32,472 bases of DNA from a virus. The notes under the pieces were generated by a model. That model was not told the origin of the DNA, ran no database searches, and worked only from the letters and a program-made list of their open reading frames with translations. The position numbers were made by a program, and so were the translations under genes. Positions 7,574 through 16,956 of the stretch are shown piece after piece (within the stretch, counting starts at the first letter, position 1; every line of letters starts with the position of its first letter). The DNA is taken from IMG/VR virus record IMGVR_UViG_3300036425_000002, positions 1 to 32,472 of that record, one strand, 5' to 3'.

Positions 7574-9114
7574 TGGTCCCCTCTGTTTCGCAAATACTGG
7601 GATGTTGCTGATATTGCACCCACAATCGGGCGTAGTCCGCCAGAACCGTGCAGCATACGCGCGGCTACCATCTGGCCCTCTGGAGAAGCGAGAAGCTCGG
7701 GGAGGAAAACTCCGGTCAAACCACCTGCAACTGCACCAGGGAGTCCGCCTTCCCGATATCCTTCCGTACTCCCAACTCCAGCACCCACCAAAGCTCCAGT
7801 ATGTGCGCCAAAACGTCCGAGCGCCCGCTGCATGGTTGGCGCTTCAGATGCCACCCGCTCTCCCTGCTTTGCCACAGGGATGAGGCTAGAGACTCTCTGG
7901 TCTAGCTCTTTTGACTCGGGGACGATGTTGTGGAGTTCTTGATTCAACTTGCCATAAGCGAGTCTAGCTGCGCCTTTCTGCGCTGCCGGTTGTTCGAGGC
8001 TCCACTTCCCGATATAGTCCGAGTTTAGGCCGCGCTTCATCGCACGAAGACCAGGGGCAGATTGATTCTCAGAAAGAGGAAGACCCGTCAGCTTATCGCG
8101 GTCGAGGAAGTCTGCAATGGGCTTGATATCTTGCACCGTGTCCGTTGCACGGTTTAATCGGTTTCCAGCCATCTTGTTCTCTACAGCGTCTCTTGCCGGG
8201 GCCAAAGAACCACGGTCACCGCGTGCAGCGCTTGCCGCATCCATAGCCGAAATTTCTGGCTCAAGCTGATTGATTTTTGCCTGAGCACTTTTTGCAATCG
8301 TGGCAGGACGGACGCCGGTCGTATCCTCCAAAATAGCCTCGCCAGGGGTACGGCCAAAAAGCCTCTGATTCCCACGGACGCGCAAACCGGACTCAGCGAT
8401 ACCGGGGGCAATACCCTGTAGAGCTTGTCCGGCAGCCGCGCCACCGGCACCGAGTTCTGCGCCAGTCACAGGAGAACCTCCCTGCACATCGCTCACTCCA
8501 GCCCCGCCAAGAGAAGACATGGCAATCTTAGAAAGGGGTTCAGCAAATCGGCCGAGCTTGGGCAAAAACTCTGCCGCCTTCAGTGCAGCCTTATCTTCAA
8601 GCCCACCAGGAAGCATGTACTCAGCGGTTTGCTCACCCCCATATCCGATATTCTGCATGGTGCCTTCGGGCGTCGCCATTTTCTGGATTTCGTCAGGAGT
8701 CATCGGAGCCGGTTCTCCGGGAAGGCGAGTCGGAAGGGCAGGGAGATACTTCTGCTCAAGGGCCTGTACCTTACCGGGGATAGCTACAATGGGGGCCATC
8801 GTGTGCAGAAGCCCCTTCCCCGCGCCTTCGATAAGGTTACCTACTGCTGGACCTGCTTCCTTCATGAGTTGGGTGCTGAAGCGTTCTTGTGGCTCATCCG
8901 GTTGTGCCCAAAGTTTGTATGCAGGGTCCTGCGGGCCAAAATCACTCTGGGTGCCAGTGACAGCGCCTTCATTCGGCGGAGTAGATACTCCCTGGTATTT
9001 AGGATTTGCGGCAGGGGGTTCAGCAGATATCCCGGTATAGACCTGGGCACCAGCACTAGGTGCGTTCTTGCCTTTCATCTTCGCGGCTTCTTGCTCCCAA
9101 ACATCATCTGCCAT
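7570..9114 (-). CDS. Candidate ejection (internal virion) protein
   Basis: The start is ATG 9114, overlapping the upstream stop as TAATG; an in-frame frame extends a few codons further but without support. The 514-aa protein has a polar, Pro-rich N-terminus (DDVWEQEAAKMKGKNAPS), mixed Ala/Gly-rich helices, and a Gly-zipper-like segment near 450-480 (GALVGAGVGSTEG, GAVAGGLTGVFLPELL) that could enter a membrane. There is no tape measure in the window, and this is one of three consecutive Ala/Gln-rich proteins after the gp10-like gene. That order matches the ejection proteins of short-tailed phages, which leave the capsid and build a conduit for DNA. The call rests on composition and position; no conserved family is recognised. 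Confidence 0.55.
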   Translation of the reverse strand: MADDVWEQEAAKMKGKNAPSAGAQVYTGISAEPPAANPKYQGVSTPPNEGAVTGTQSDFGPQDPAYKLWAQPDEPQERFSTQLMKEAGPAVGNLIEGAGKGLLHTMAPIVAIPGKVQALEQKYLPALPTRLPGEPAPMTPDEIQKMATPEGTMQNIGYGGEQTAEYMLPGGLEDKAALKAAEFLPKLGRFAEPLSKIAMSSLGGAGVSDVQGGSPVTGAELGAGGAAAGQALQGIAPGIAESGLRVRGNQRLFGRTPGEAILEDTTGVRPATIAKSAQAKINQLEPEISAMDAASAARGDRGSLAPARDAVENKMAGNRLNRATDTVQDIKPIADFLDRDKLTGLPLSENQSAPGLRAMKRGLNSDYIGKWSLEQPAAQKGAARLAYGKLNQELHNIVPESKELDQRVSSLIPVAKQGERVASEAPTMQRALGRFGAHTGALVGAGVGSTEGYREGGLPGAVAGGLTGVFLPELLASPEGQMVAARMLHGSGGLRPIVGAISATSQYLRNRGDQ

Positions 9115-10607
9115 TATTTCACCGCCCAACCGTCATTACCGGCCAACTGCTTGGCCCTCTGCGCATTCCCGCCCGCTAGACCGAGGTAATAATGAATCGT
9201 AGCATTATTCGGGGTGCGTTCCGGCCCATCATCTCTCGCGCCTAGATACGCCGCTTCCCCGCGAGCCTTACGAACATCTTCCTGGTAACGTCCTTGGGCG
9301 TTGTTAATCATCTCGCGCATCTGCCCGGTAGAAAGCGTAATCCCGGTCAAGTATCCTCTGCTGTCGAACTTTGCTCCCATTCCCTGCAAGAACGGCTGTG
9401 ACTGCTGAGCCTCGTGGATGGAGTCCCGAGTCATACGAGCGCCCTTCTGAAGACCCATTGTCATGCCCATGTGGTTATAGAGCAAGGAGAGCATGGCTTG
9501 CTGATCGTGCTTGCCGACAGCATCCTCATAGTTCTGCGTCATGACATTCATGCGCTCAGCAGAATCCATTACCGGCTGATAGGTCTTGTAGACCTGTGAT
9601 TTCTGGGAAGCATCCTGCTTGTTCTCACGCATACTGAGGCCCATCATAGCGATTGCGTGCGCTTGTGCCCGAGCAGCTTGTGCATCCTCCCGCTTGGCTG
9701 CGTTATTTTCTTTCGCTCCTTCTGCGGTTTCAATCGCATTCAGCATCTTGTCCATACGGTCATAATCACCCTTGGTAGCTCCAGCGCCTAGCTGGAATTC
9801 CTTAGGCAAAGGGGCACCAGGGTGATAAACATCGTATCTCTGCTGGAATGCTGAATTCAGGTTATCGACATTCTCCAGAGGCTCCTTATCTGGGAGCTTT
9901 GACCAAGGATTTTTAAGCCCATAAAGTTGTGCCTCTTTAAGTTCTTTATCCGCCTTGAACTCGGGGCTGTATTCCTCGGGGTCTTGGGCGACTACTTTAC
10001 CCGTTGTCGGATCGACTTTCAAACCATGTGTAGAAAGCTGCTCGTTAAACTCCTGCTGTTTAAGCTCTCTTTCTTGCGGAATATTCTCAGTCTGTGCCTG
10101 TCGAAGTGCCATCTCGCTATTGGCGTTCTGCTGAGCAATAGTGTCCTGTTTCGAGCGTTCCATCTCCTGTTGCGCCTGTTGATGCTGGTTCATGTTGTAG
10201 AGCATCGAACCAGGAATCATCTCTTCAGCCATAGCCGCGCCGGGGATGAATGCGGCTGCTCCTGCCTGTCCGATACGGCTTGCAACCTGACCAAGTTTAT
10301 GCCAGAAGTTTCCGCTCAAAGGACTGATCGCCGGTTTCTGCGCAAGATCATTCAAGGGGTTACTGACCATTGGCTTCAATGTGGGCAGCGTTGACGGAAC
10401 GGCAGCCGCTGGTGCAACACCACCTATCTGCGCTTGGCTCATTGGGGGAGTAGCGGCCATGGGCTGCATTGCTGCCATTGCAGCAGTAGGAGACGCTGGC
10501 TGTCCACCCATAGACATTTGGGGAAGATTGCCAAGAGTACGCATCGGCAAAGGCTGCAAGTATTGGCTGCGGTCGTCAGGAGCGAGATTTGGAAGTGTCG
10601 TCGCCAT
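9114..10607 (-). CDS. Candidate ejection (internal virion) protein
   Basis: This 497-aa protein starts at ATG 10607, two bases after the previous stop, with only a weak ribosome site, so coupling to the upstream gene is likely. Residues 1-90 are Met/Pro/Ala-rich (ASPTAAMAAMQPMAATPP) and probably disordered. A short hydrophobic helix follows (IGQAGAAAFIPGAAMAEEM), then a long Gln/Glu/Lys-rich helical region (about 135-350, for example NIPQERELKQQEFNEQL) with coiled-coil character, and a C-terminal region with YHYLGLAGGN-like sequence (IHYYLGLAGGNAQRAKQL). Such helical, low-complexity proteins in this position are typical of podovirus internal virion proteins. No peptidoglycan hydrolase domain is visible. 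Confidence 0.55.
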   Translation of the reverse strand: MATTLPNLAPDDRSQYLQPLPMRTLGNLPQMSMGGQPASPTAAMAAMQPMAATPPMSQAQIGGVAPAAAVPSTLPTLKPMVSNPLNDLAQKPAISPLSGNFWHKLGQVASRIGQAGAAAFIPGAAMAEEMIPGSMLYNMNQHQQAQQEMERSKQDTIAQQNANSEMALRQAQTENIPQERELKQQEFNEQLSTHGLKVDPTTGKVVAQDPEEYSPEFKADKELKEAQLYGLKNPWSKLPDKEPLENVDNLNSAFQQRYDVYHPGAPLPKEFQLGAGATKGDYDRMDKMLNAIETAEGAKENNAAKREDAQAARAQAHAIAMMGLSMRENKQDASQKSQVYKTYQPVMDSAERMNVMTQNYEDAVGKHDQQAMLSLLYNHMGMTMGLQKGARMTRDSIHEAQQSQPFLQGMGAKFDSRGYLTGITLSTGQMREMINNAQGRYQEDVRKARGEAAYLGARDDGPERTPNNATIHYYLGLAGGNAQRAKQLAGNDGWAVK

Positions 10608-10609
10608 AG

Positions 10610-11155
10610 TTAACTCTTGTATGCCTTGTAAACATTTGCTCCAGCATTAGCCAGCCCTGTCAGATTTTGGAGCCATCCACCTTGGTTTGCTTCAATCTCG
10701 TCCTTGATGTCAGAAGACTGGACATTTCCCTCGCCAACACCGGCACTTGAAGCTGCGCTATACAGACTTCCAAGGCTGCTCTCTGCTTGCTGCTGTTGCT
10801 GAAGCTTAGTCTGCGCATTGGTCGCTGCGACGTTTTCTCCGGTACTAGCAACGCCTTTTGCCGCTGTGCGCGAAGCAGCATCAAGAGCGGCAGAAAATCC
10901 CATTGGGTTTCTGGTCTGCATACTATTCGCACCAGCCGCGCCATAGAGGCCAGCAGTAGAACCGCCTTCACCGGCCATCTTCTGAGTAATTTGAGACTGA
11001 ACATCCCGCTGGCTCATACCCTGAGGATTGGTCATCTGCCGGGTAAGAGTAGGGACAAGATTTGCAGCAATATTTCCAGCCGTAGATTGGTATGCGCCCG
11101 CTGCACTACCAGCGGAACTCGCAGCATTCCCGGCAGCAGCAGCCGCGTCACGCAT
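10610..11155 (-). CDS. Ala-rich candidate ejection protein
   Basis: This 181-aa protein starts at ATG 11155 behind TAGGAG, and overlaps the end of the GNAT-like gene by 8 bases. It is dominated by Ala, Ser, Gln and Gly (RDAAAAAGNAASSAGSAAG at the start; LQQQQQAESSLGSLYSAAS near 125), consistent with amphipathic helices. The C-terminus (GGWLQNLTGLANAGANVYKAYKS) is a moderately hydrophobic helix. It is the first of three consecutive proteins of this character, so I group it with the internal virion or ejection proteins. No family signature is visible; a scaffolding-like or tail-needle-like role is an alternative. Confidence 0.5.
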   Translation of the reverse strand: MRDAAAAAGNAASSAGSAAGAYQSTAGNIAANLVPTLTRQMTNPQGMSQRDVQSQITQKMAGEGGSTAGLYGAAGANSMQTRNPMGFSAALDAASRTAAKGVASTGENVAATNAQTKLQQQQQAESSLGSLYSAASSAGVGEGNVQSSDIKDEIEANQGGWLQNLTGLANAGANVYKAYKS

Positions 11156-11564
11156 GGGTAACTCCTACACCAGTTAAGCGACTCCAAGGATGCCAGCCTT
11201 CGCGATTCTGGGTCCAGCCTAACTGCTTCAATCGTTTGCGGAAGCGCCGTTCGGTCTCTTCTGGGATACGGGCTTCAATAAGGTCAATTCCATTATCCCA
11301 CGCTGCGCCGAGAATTGCTGGTTGCATTTGTAACATAGAATCAACTTTCTCTCTCGGCTTAGAATCGGGAGACAACCAAAGATAAGTCTCTGCGGAAATC
11401 CGCAAGAAACATGCTCCTACAACTTTTCCTTCATCGTTCTCTACAACCTTCTTGATAAAAAACAATGGAGAATGAAGATCAGGCAAGGAATAGTCCATTC
11501 CCATCTGGCGGTGAATCTCCTGAATCACTGGATAATCGGTCTCATCTGCGTCTCTTACTCTCAT
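11148..11564 (-). CDS. GNAT-like N-acetyltransferase-fold protein
   Basis: The start is ATG 11564, which overlaps the upstream stop as ATGA; it also begins right at the family-like first strand (RVRDADETDYPVIQEIH). The 138-aa product then has a strand pair (GKVVGACFLRISAETYLWLS), a long helix, a strand (IDLIEARIP) and a final helix-strand unit (RRFRKRLKQLGWTQ), the order seen in GNAT proteins. The classical acetyl-CoA loop (Q/RxxGxG/A) is not recognisable, so catalytic activity is uncertain. GNAT-like proteins of this kind occur among phage virion genes, where their role is unclear; modification of an injected or host protein is possible. Its place among ejection-protein genes suggests it could be packaged. 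Confidence 0.55.
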   Translation of the reverse strand: MRVRDADETDYPVIQEIHRQMGMDYSLPDLHSPLFFIKKVVENDEGKVVGACFLRISAETYLWLSPDSKPREKVDSMLQMQPAILGAAWDNGIDLIEARIPEETERRFRKRLKQLGWTQNREGWHPWSRLTGVGVTHA

Positions 11565-12157
11565 GAAGCCCTCGATGGTGTTTTCCCAAGTCCCCATCCG
11601 CCTTGCTGACCGTTGTTATTAGCGGTCCCAGACCCGTGGGACGTTTGCAGCGTCATATCGGTACTTCCGCCCATTGTGTGCGCTGTGGGGCTGCTAGACC
11701 CGCCTACAGTCGTCGTAGCAGAAGGCGGACCGCCAGGATGCTGCGCATAAGACCGGACATAATAATTCACTGCTGTCCCATCAGAATCGTTTGTGGGGAG
11801 AGGAAAAGGATGCGATGTTCTACTTGCGCCATGATCGATCACCAAAGGATTGGTAAAAGCGCTGTCCGTAGATACTTCGGAGATGTAGTGGATTCCTCGC
11901 TGAATTGCTCCAGAATGGTTAATCGACACTTGCATCATTTCACCTGCCGTAGAAACCGATACCGAGTCAGGTGCTTTCGGAGCAGATACCTGCCCAGTGG
12001 GAGACACGCCAGCATTTAACGCCGTTTGATTTACCCCACTGATAATCTTGCGGAGCACACTCCCAAGAGCAGGATTCTTTGACTCAATCTCTGCCAGTTC
12101 TCTGCCACCATCGATATTTCCGCCAGTGCTAAAAGTATTTCCTTGATGCACAGCCAT
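11561..12157 (-). CDS. FN3-like virion protein
   Basis: I start this at ATG 12157; an ATG two codons upstream (12163) overlaps the previous stop as ATGA and is nearly as good. The 198-aa product begins AVHQGNTFSTGGNIDGGREL. A fibronectin type III-like domain spans about residues 58-150: it starts APKAPDSVSVSTAGEMMQ, has a YISEVSTDSAF strand and NYYVRSYAQHPGG where FN3 domains have the Y.VRA strand. The last 45 residues are Gly/Ser/Thr-rich and probably flexible. FN3 and Ig-like modules commonly decorate phage tails and capsids and bind carbohydrates weakly. It follows the gp10-like gene, so a tail-associated or decoration role is likely. Confidence 0.6.
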   Translation of the reverse strand: MAVHQGNTFSTGGNIDGGRELAEIESKNPALGSVLRKIISGVNQTALNAGVSPTGQVSAPKAPDSVSVSTAGEMMQVSINHSGAIQRGIHYISEVSTDSAFTNPLVIDHGASRTSHPFPLPTNDSDGTAVNYYVRSYAQHPGGPPSATTTVGGSSSPTAHTMGGSTDMTLQTSHGSGTANNNGQQGGWGLGKTPSRAS

Positions 12158-12159
12158 AA

Positions 12160-15100
12160 TCATACCCCAGAGGTAACTCCAGCACCACGCAGCGGTGCCC
12201 AGGCATCGGCTCTGCCCGTAAGAGTGAGATGCGACAAGTTGAACCACGACCCAACAGCGTTGGACGATACTTCTACGAATATTCTAATTCCATAGACATT
12301 TAGCGGGCCTTCATAGTCATTCGGCGCGCTGCTTAAAAGATTCATTCCACCAGCTACGGTAAATGGGTATGGAGCGCTCAAGACATTCTGCAAGAAACGA
12401 ATTTTCGCTGTGCCACTTCCATATGCCATGAAATCCCAGTAGATGAATCTCTTGTTAAACATCCCGAGAAGCGGAGTTTCTTGCGATCCCTTCTTATCCA
12501 CAAAACCATAGGTAGTGTACAAGGAAAGGAATACCGTTCCGTTGTCATTACCATAAGTGCTAGTATCCAGCTTCGAGATTTGCGAAGAGGAAATTCCGTT
12601 GCAGAAAACGATCTCGCTATTCAATTCCGAACGCTTGATAAAACCGATGTACGGAGTGGCGATAGTCCACAGAGAATACTTGCGGCGCATATCTAGTGCA
12701 GCAAGACTGCCCATCATCGTCACATGAAGAGCTTGCGCTTCCATCAACCCTTCAACGGTAGAAATTCCTTCCCAGTTAAGAAGGATGACGACATTATTGT
12801 ACAAAGGATCAGTCACAGTGGGTTCATCGGGGAGCCACGTATTTGGCGTGCTCATCGGACAAGCGATGTAAATCCGGCGGTTCGGGAAATCATTACGAAC
12901 GCAGATCGTCTTTGCAGCATCCCAGTTAATAGCGGACCAAATATCTGGGATTTCAAGCTGAATCGGGCTTGGAGTTCCTCCATTAGATACATACAGCCCA
13001 GATTGATTGGCCATGATCGCCCAATCTTCGCCATAGTCGTAGGCGTTGATTCCGCAAGCACCAGCCACATTGGAAATCTCTTCAAAAGGATTCCACGAAG
13101 TAGGCTCAACTCCCTGCGTTTCGGAGAAGAACCCCATGGAATTTTCCTTCAGGATATATAGCCGTCCGCGCATGACGAATCCGCCATTGGTAGGCTGTTG
13201 GTTCAGGTTCGACGTAGTAAGTTTGCCCGTAATTTGGTCATAAGAGTCCAAGTTGTCTTTGTAGCTTACACTCAGGTCGGTAAGGTTCACCGGATCAATT
13301 GTGGGAAACAACTCTATCCTGTCAATTTCAATTGCCGCTCCGGCAGGAAGGTTTTCTGCCCAAACTCTGAAGTACAGATCGCTCGGAATTTGGGTAGTGA
13401 ACTCGCTCGTGAGCAGGGTGCCCTCGTAGGTCGCCATAGAACTGGCCATACTAGATAGAGCCAGGGTGTAAGTACCGTAGGTTGTACTCCATCCAGTACC
13501 AGAGTTGTATTCGGACAAATCGATTACAAGATTGCCGCTGGTGGAAGAATCCATCTGCCGGCAGGTCACTCGAACAGAGTAAAGGGTATTCGTCTGCAAA
13601 ATAGCTACCAGACTTTGGTCCTGATAGACAGACTGGGCAATCATCCCGTAGCTGCTGATCGTGGCGCTAGTCGAATTATCGATATACAGCGCATCTCCGT
13701 AGATAGGGGAAATCGCGAGAGAAGCGCCGGAGTCGTAGGTATTCCACCCAAGAGGTGTAGTCGATCCAGAAAGATACCCGCCATCAAAGCTCATATTGAG
13801 CATGTTCTGGATTTTGTTACGAACCTTACCCCATACCATGCGGCCAGCGTACTGGATATTCCAAGCAGAGTCTCCAAGCTCTGCAAGATTAAACAGATTG
13901 TTCCCGTCAATATCGATCTCTGTTGCAGCTAAGAGAACGGTATCGGTGAATGTAAACTTCGCATAAGTCGTCGTGTTGTCGTTAATGATAAGCTGCGACG
14001 ATGTATAGGTTACGCTGTTGTACACAAACTGCACAGGAGTAGGAATCGTGTAATAACTTGCTCCGGGGACACCATCAGAACCAGCCTCTGTGAATGCAAT
14101 GCCACGGGCGATGACTTCGGGCGGCCCAATAGGGATATTCGACGCCAGGATATAGTTGGCATTCGTGCTTACGGTAAATTCGATATAAGGTGACGGCGCA
14201 GTCCAAAATCCATTTCTCGTGATAAAGAATACAACCCCTCGGCGGGTTCCTGTAGAAACTACGACGACTGTAGAGCCGACCACCTTGATGTATCCGCTAG
14301 ATGCTGTTCCATAAATCGGGCTGCTTGTCGTGCCGAGGGTGAGAGGGCCGGGGTCAATGATGAATTGCGTGCCAGAGGTTGTTGCTGAGCCTTCTTCAGT
14401 TTCCGAACTGTAGCTCAAAGAACCGTCAAATCCTTCAATAGTAAATGTTCCAGAAGTGCTACCGGTCACGTTGCTGATAGAAGCATCAGTGACATTAAAG
14501 ATCAAGTCTCCATTGGTAGTACCGAGAATGGTGACGAGTTGCCCTGCGGTAGGAGCCACCGTCGTGCTTCCAGAAACTTCCCAACTATAGGTTGCCACAC
14601 CATCCGTCATCGCCGTTTCTGTGATGGTATAGCTGCCATTGTACGGGGTATACAGAACAGTCCAAGTGTTATCCCATGAGGTCACACTGGCATCCGTAAT
14701 AGTGATCTGGTCGCCAGTTTCTACACCGGGGAGAGAGTTCGACGTGACAACCGTTGCAATCGTCATCTCGTACCGACCGGCAGCAGAGTTATCTCCGCTC
14801 TGAATCTTCTGGTAGCTGCTCGATGTAACGCTATAGGTGAAGTAATACCTCTCGGCACTTGCTCCTGGAGGCGTTCCTTTTCCAATTGACGTTACGAGAA
14901 AAGTCCCATTCGCTACACCAATTGCGGTGCCAGTAACATAGACATATACAGAATACAGACCGCCGCTAAAAGCCTTATCGAGAACCGTGTCCTCAACAGT
15001 TCTGCTGTAGTAGATCGTAATGACGTTTCCGCTACTGGTAGAGCCTACTCCGGCGCTCCACAGGATGCCGTCAAATCCAGTCTGCGAAGTAGGTTGTGAC

Positions 15101-16947
15101 ACGTTCTGCGTAATGCTGCTGATTGCATAGGTATATTGACCAGTAACGGTTGCCGTAGATGTACCGCTAGCAGTTGTAACAAGCGTAGAAGAGATTTCAA
15201 ATGCAGTTGTGCTAAGCCCCGTTCCAAGGACATTGAAGCTGAGTCCATTCAGCGCATAAAGTGCATCAGACGATGTGGCGGTAAACGCTACTACCTCTCC
15301 AGCGGTAAAGGTATTGGCCGCTGTAAGGGTGAGAATTCCGCTGGAGTAGGTGAATGCCGTAACAGTTGCCGATCCTGTCGTAGTGAGCGTTCCTGTAAAT
15401 GAAGGAGGAGCACCGGGACCGCACTGGGAGACCCTGTCAGCCCATTCTGGCTTGTCGGTATACTGCATCGGTGGATAATTGCCAGACCCTCCATTGGTCA
15501 TCAAGGATGACACATATCCGGTCTCGGTCCCACTGGTATATCCGTCACTAAGAATTCCATACTTGAAGGTGAGCGTGTCTGTGCCAACAGCAGTCAAAGT
15601 GAACGAGGTATTCATCCAAGTATTATTGGTAGCACCAGAGATAGAAATTGTATCTCCGGCAGAGTATCCAGTTGCCGAAGTCAAAAGGGTGATGACGGTT
15701 TGCAGCCACGTTTCGCCGGAGATGACAACCAGTGTGCACACAACGCTGCTAATTGCCGTGTGCAGGTAATCCCCGCTGGAAATTGCCATATACAAGCGAG
15801 AATTCGCGTTTGCAGCAGTAGCGTAACTATTTACTGGAACGTCTATAATGTCGGTGAGCGACGTAAGAATTCCTGGATTGCTTGTTACATCCTCTACCCA
15901 AAAATCTCCGTTTGCATCGAGAGCGACATTCTTGATATTCCCGAAGCTATCTTCATAGGTAGAAATTAGGTTGAAATTTGCAGACGAAGTCGATCTGCTT
16001 ATAGTAATCGAAACATATTCAAGATAGATTTCTGATGTAGATTCATCCGGCGCAGTAAAACACACACCGAATTCAGTGCTATTTACTTCGTCAGCAGATA
16101 TAGCAGTCCCCCACAGATCGGTGGTGCTACCTAGCGTAATAGAGCCTTCCGACGTGGGAAGCGATATTTGCTTCAATGTCCCGGCGACACTTCCGCCAAT
16201 GATTAACTTAGCATCGATAGAGGCACTCGCCGAATACCCTTTAAGAGTGACCGTAACGCCAGTGATTGACGAGGAAGATGGGATACTGAACCCGAATCCT
16301 TCCACGAACAGGCTATCACTTACATTTTCATACCCACTAATCGCGGCTGTTCCAGTTTCTGTACCGGAACTCGTGTATGTTCCGCTGGAGTTAAACCCGG
16401 TCGGAGGATTCGATAACAAAAGATCAAACGCAATCGTGTTTTCAGAGAAAACAACATCGGAATAGCTGAGGGATACACCGTTGAATGCAGTGTCTAAAGT
16501 CATTCCAGACAGCGTGACAGTTGACGAAGAATTGCCTGGGTCGGTTACTGTGCTGGTAAAAGTAAGCGTGATAGTGTAATGCCCAATCGACGGCGCATGG
16601 CTTACGACTGAGATTCTGGAGATTGTCCAGTCCTGGGAATACGTTCCAGAAACGTCAATTGATGTATAGGACGAATCATCGAGAAGAATGTTTGTCGGAC
16701 TATTCCATGCAGTAGTTCCATCGGCTTGATCTACAGCGGTGCTTCCACTGTTCGGTCCAGAACTCCCGCCAGAATAAGAATAGAGGTTCTTTAGGCCGGG
16801 GCGAGTGTAGACGCCTCCCACGTTGTAATCAACATTTTGATTTCGCGGGGAAGCGCCTTCAGGAACGCACTCAGGCTGCGCAAGGGTCACAAGCCCATTG
16901 AAGGATTCGAGTTGTACGGAGCTTCTTCCTGTTTGATTGTGACCCAT
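12160..16947 (-). CDS. Very large gp10-like DNA-stabilisation/tail hub protein with inserted Ig-like repeats
   Basis: This 1595-aa protein starts at ATG 16947 behind a GGAGCAGGA site. The N-terminus (PEGASPRNQNVDYNVGGVYTRPGL, quoted in part) resembles the opening of P22 gp10-like packaged-DNA stabilisation proteins and tail-tube B-type hubs: an early statement of positions followed by TRPGL. The last 400 residues also look hub-like, with WAINWDAA-type, VRNDFPNRRIYIACPM and SLWTIATPYIGFIKR segments of a beta-propeller. Between them, about residues 60-1100 are Thr/Ser/Gly-rich repeats (for example LTLTAANTFTAGEVVAFTAT) that look like Ig-like or similar beta modules. P22 gp10 is about 470 aa, so this one is more than three times longer. 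It probably joins the portal/connector to the tail fibres. Confidence 0.6.
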   Translation of the reverse strand: MGHNQTGRSSVQLESFNGLVTLAQPECVPEGASPRNQNVDYNVGGVYTRPGLKNLYSYSGGSSGPNSGSTAVDQADGTTAWNSPTNILLDDSSYTSIDVSGTYSQDWTISRISVVSHAPSIGHYTITLTFTSTVTDPGNSSSTVTLSGMTLDTAFNGVSLSYSDVVFSENTIAFDLLLSNPPTGFNSSGTYTSSGTETGTAAISGYENVSDSLFVEGFGFSIPSSSSITGVTVTLKGYSASASIDAKLIIGGSVAGTLKQISLPTSEGSITLGSTTDLWGTAISADEVNSTEFGVCFTAPDESTSEIYLEYVSITISRSTSSANFNLISTYEDSFGNIKNVALDANGDFWVEDVTSNPGILTSLTDIIDVPVNSYATAANANSRLYMAISSGDYLHTAISSVVCTLVVISGETWLQTVITLLTSATGYSAGDTISISGATNNTWMNTSFTLTAVGTDTLTFKYGILSDGYTSGTETGYVSSLMTNGGSGNYPPMQYTDKPEWADRVSQCGPGAPPSFTGTLTTTGSATVTAFTYSSGILTLTAANTFTAGEVVAFTATSSDALYALNGLSFNVLGTGLSTTAFEISSTLVTTASGTSTATVTGQYTYAISSITQNVSQPTSQTGFDGILWSAGVGSTSSGNVITIYYSRTVEDTVLDKAFSGGLYSVYVYVTGTAIGVANGTFLVTSIGKGTPPGASAERYYFTYSVTSSSYQKIQSGDNSAAGRYEMTIATVVTSNSLPGVETGDQITITDASVTSWDNTWTVLYTPYNGSYTITETAMTDGVATYSWEVSGSTTVAPTAGQLVTILGTTNGDLIFNVTDASISNVTGSTSGTFTIEGFDGSLSYSSETEEGSATTSGTQFIIDPGPLTLGTTSSPIYGTASSGYIKVVGSTVVVVSTGTRRGVVFFITRNGFWTAPSPYIEFTVSTNANYILASNIPIGPPEVIARGIAFTEAGSDGVPGASYYTIPTPVQFVYNSVTYTSSQLIINDNTTTYAKFTFTDTVLLAATEIDIDGNNLFNLAELGDSAWNIQYAGRMVWGKVRNKIQNMLNMSFDGGYLSGSTTPLGWNTYDSGASLAISPIYGDALYIDNSTSATISSYGMIAQSVYQDQSLVAILQTNTLYSVRVTCRQMDSSTSGNLVIDLSEYNSGTGWSTTYGTYTLALSSMASSMATYEGTLLTSEFTTQIPSDLYFRVWAENLPAGAAIEIDRIELFPTIDPVNLTDLSVSYKDNLDSYDQITGKLTTSNLNQQPTNGGFVMRGRLYILKENSMGFFSETQGVEPTSWNPFEEISNVAGACGINAYDYGEDWAIMANQSGLYVSNGGTPSPIQLEIPDIWSAINWDAAKTICVRNDFPNRRIYIACPMSTPNTWLPDEPTVTDPLYNNVVILLNWEGISTVEGLMEAQALHVTMMGSLAALDMRRKYSLWTIATPYIGFIKRSELNSEIVFCNGISSSQISKLDTSTYGNDNGTVFLSLYTTYGFVDKKGSQETPLLGMFNKRFIYWDFMAYGSGTAKIRFLQNVLSAPYPFTVAGGMNLLSSAPNDYEGPLNVYGIRIFVEVSSNAVGSWFNLSHLTLTGRADAWAPLRGAGVTSGV

Positions 16948-16956
16948 TCCTGCTCC

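Noticed and set aside
8425-9189. Plus-strand frame of 254 codons opposite the 514-aa ejection-protein gene
   Set aside because: It lies antisense to a coupled minus-strand gene, has no ribosome site, and its product is a Cys/Arg/Ser-rich shadow-type sequence.
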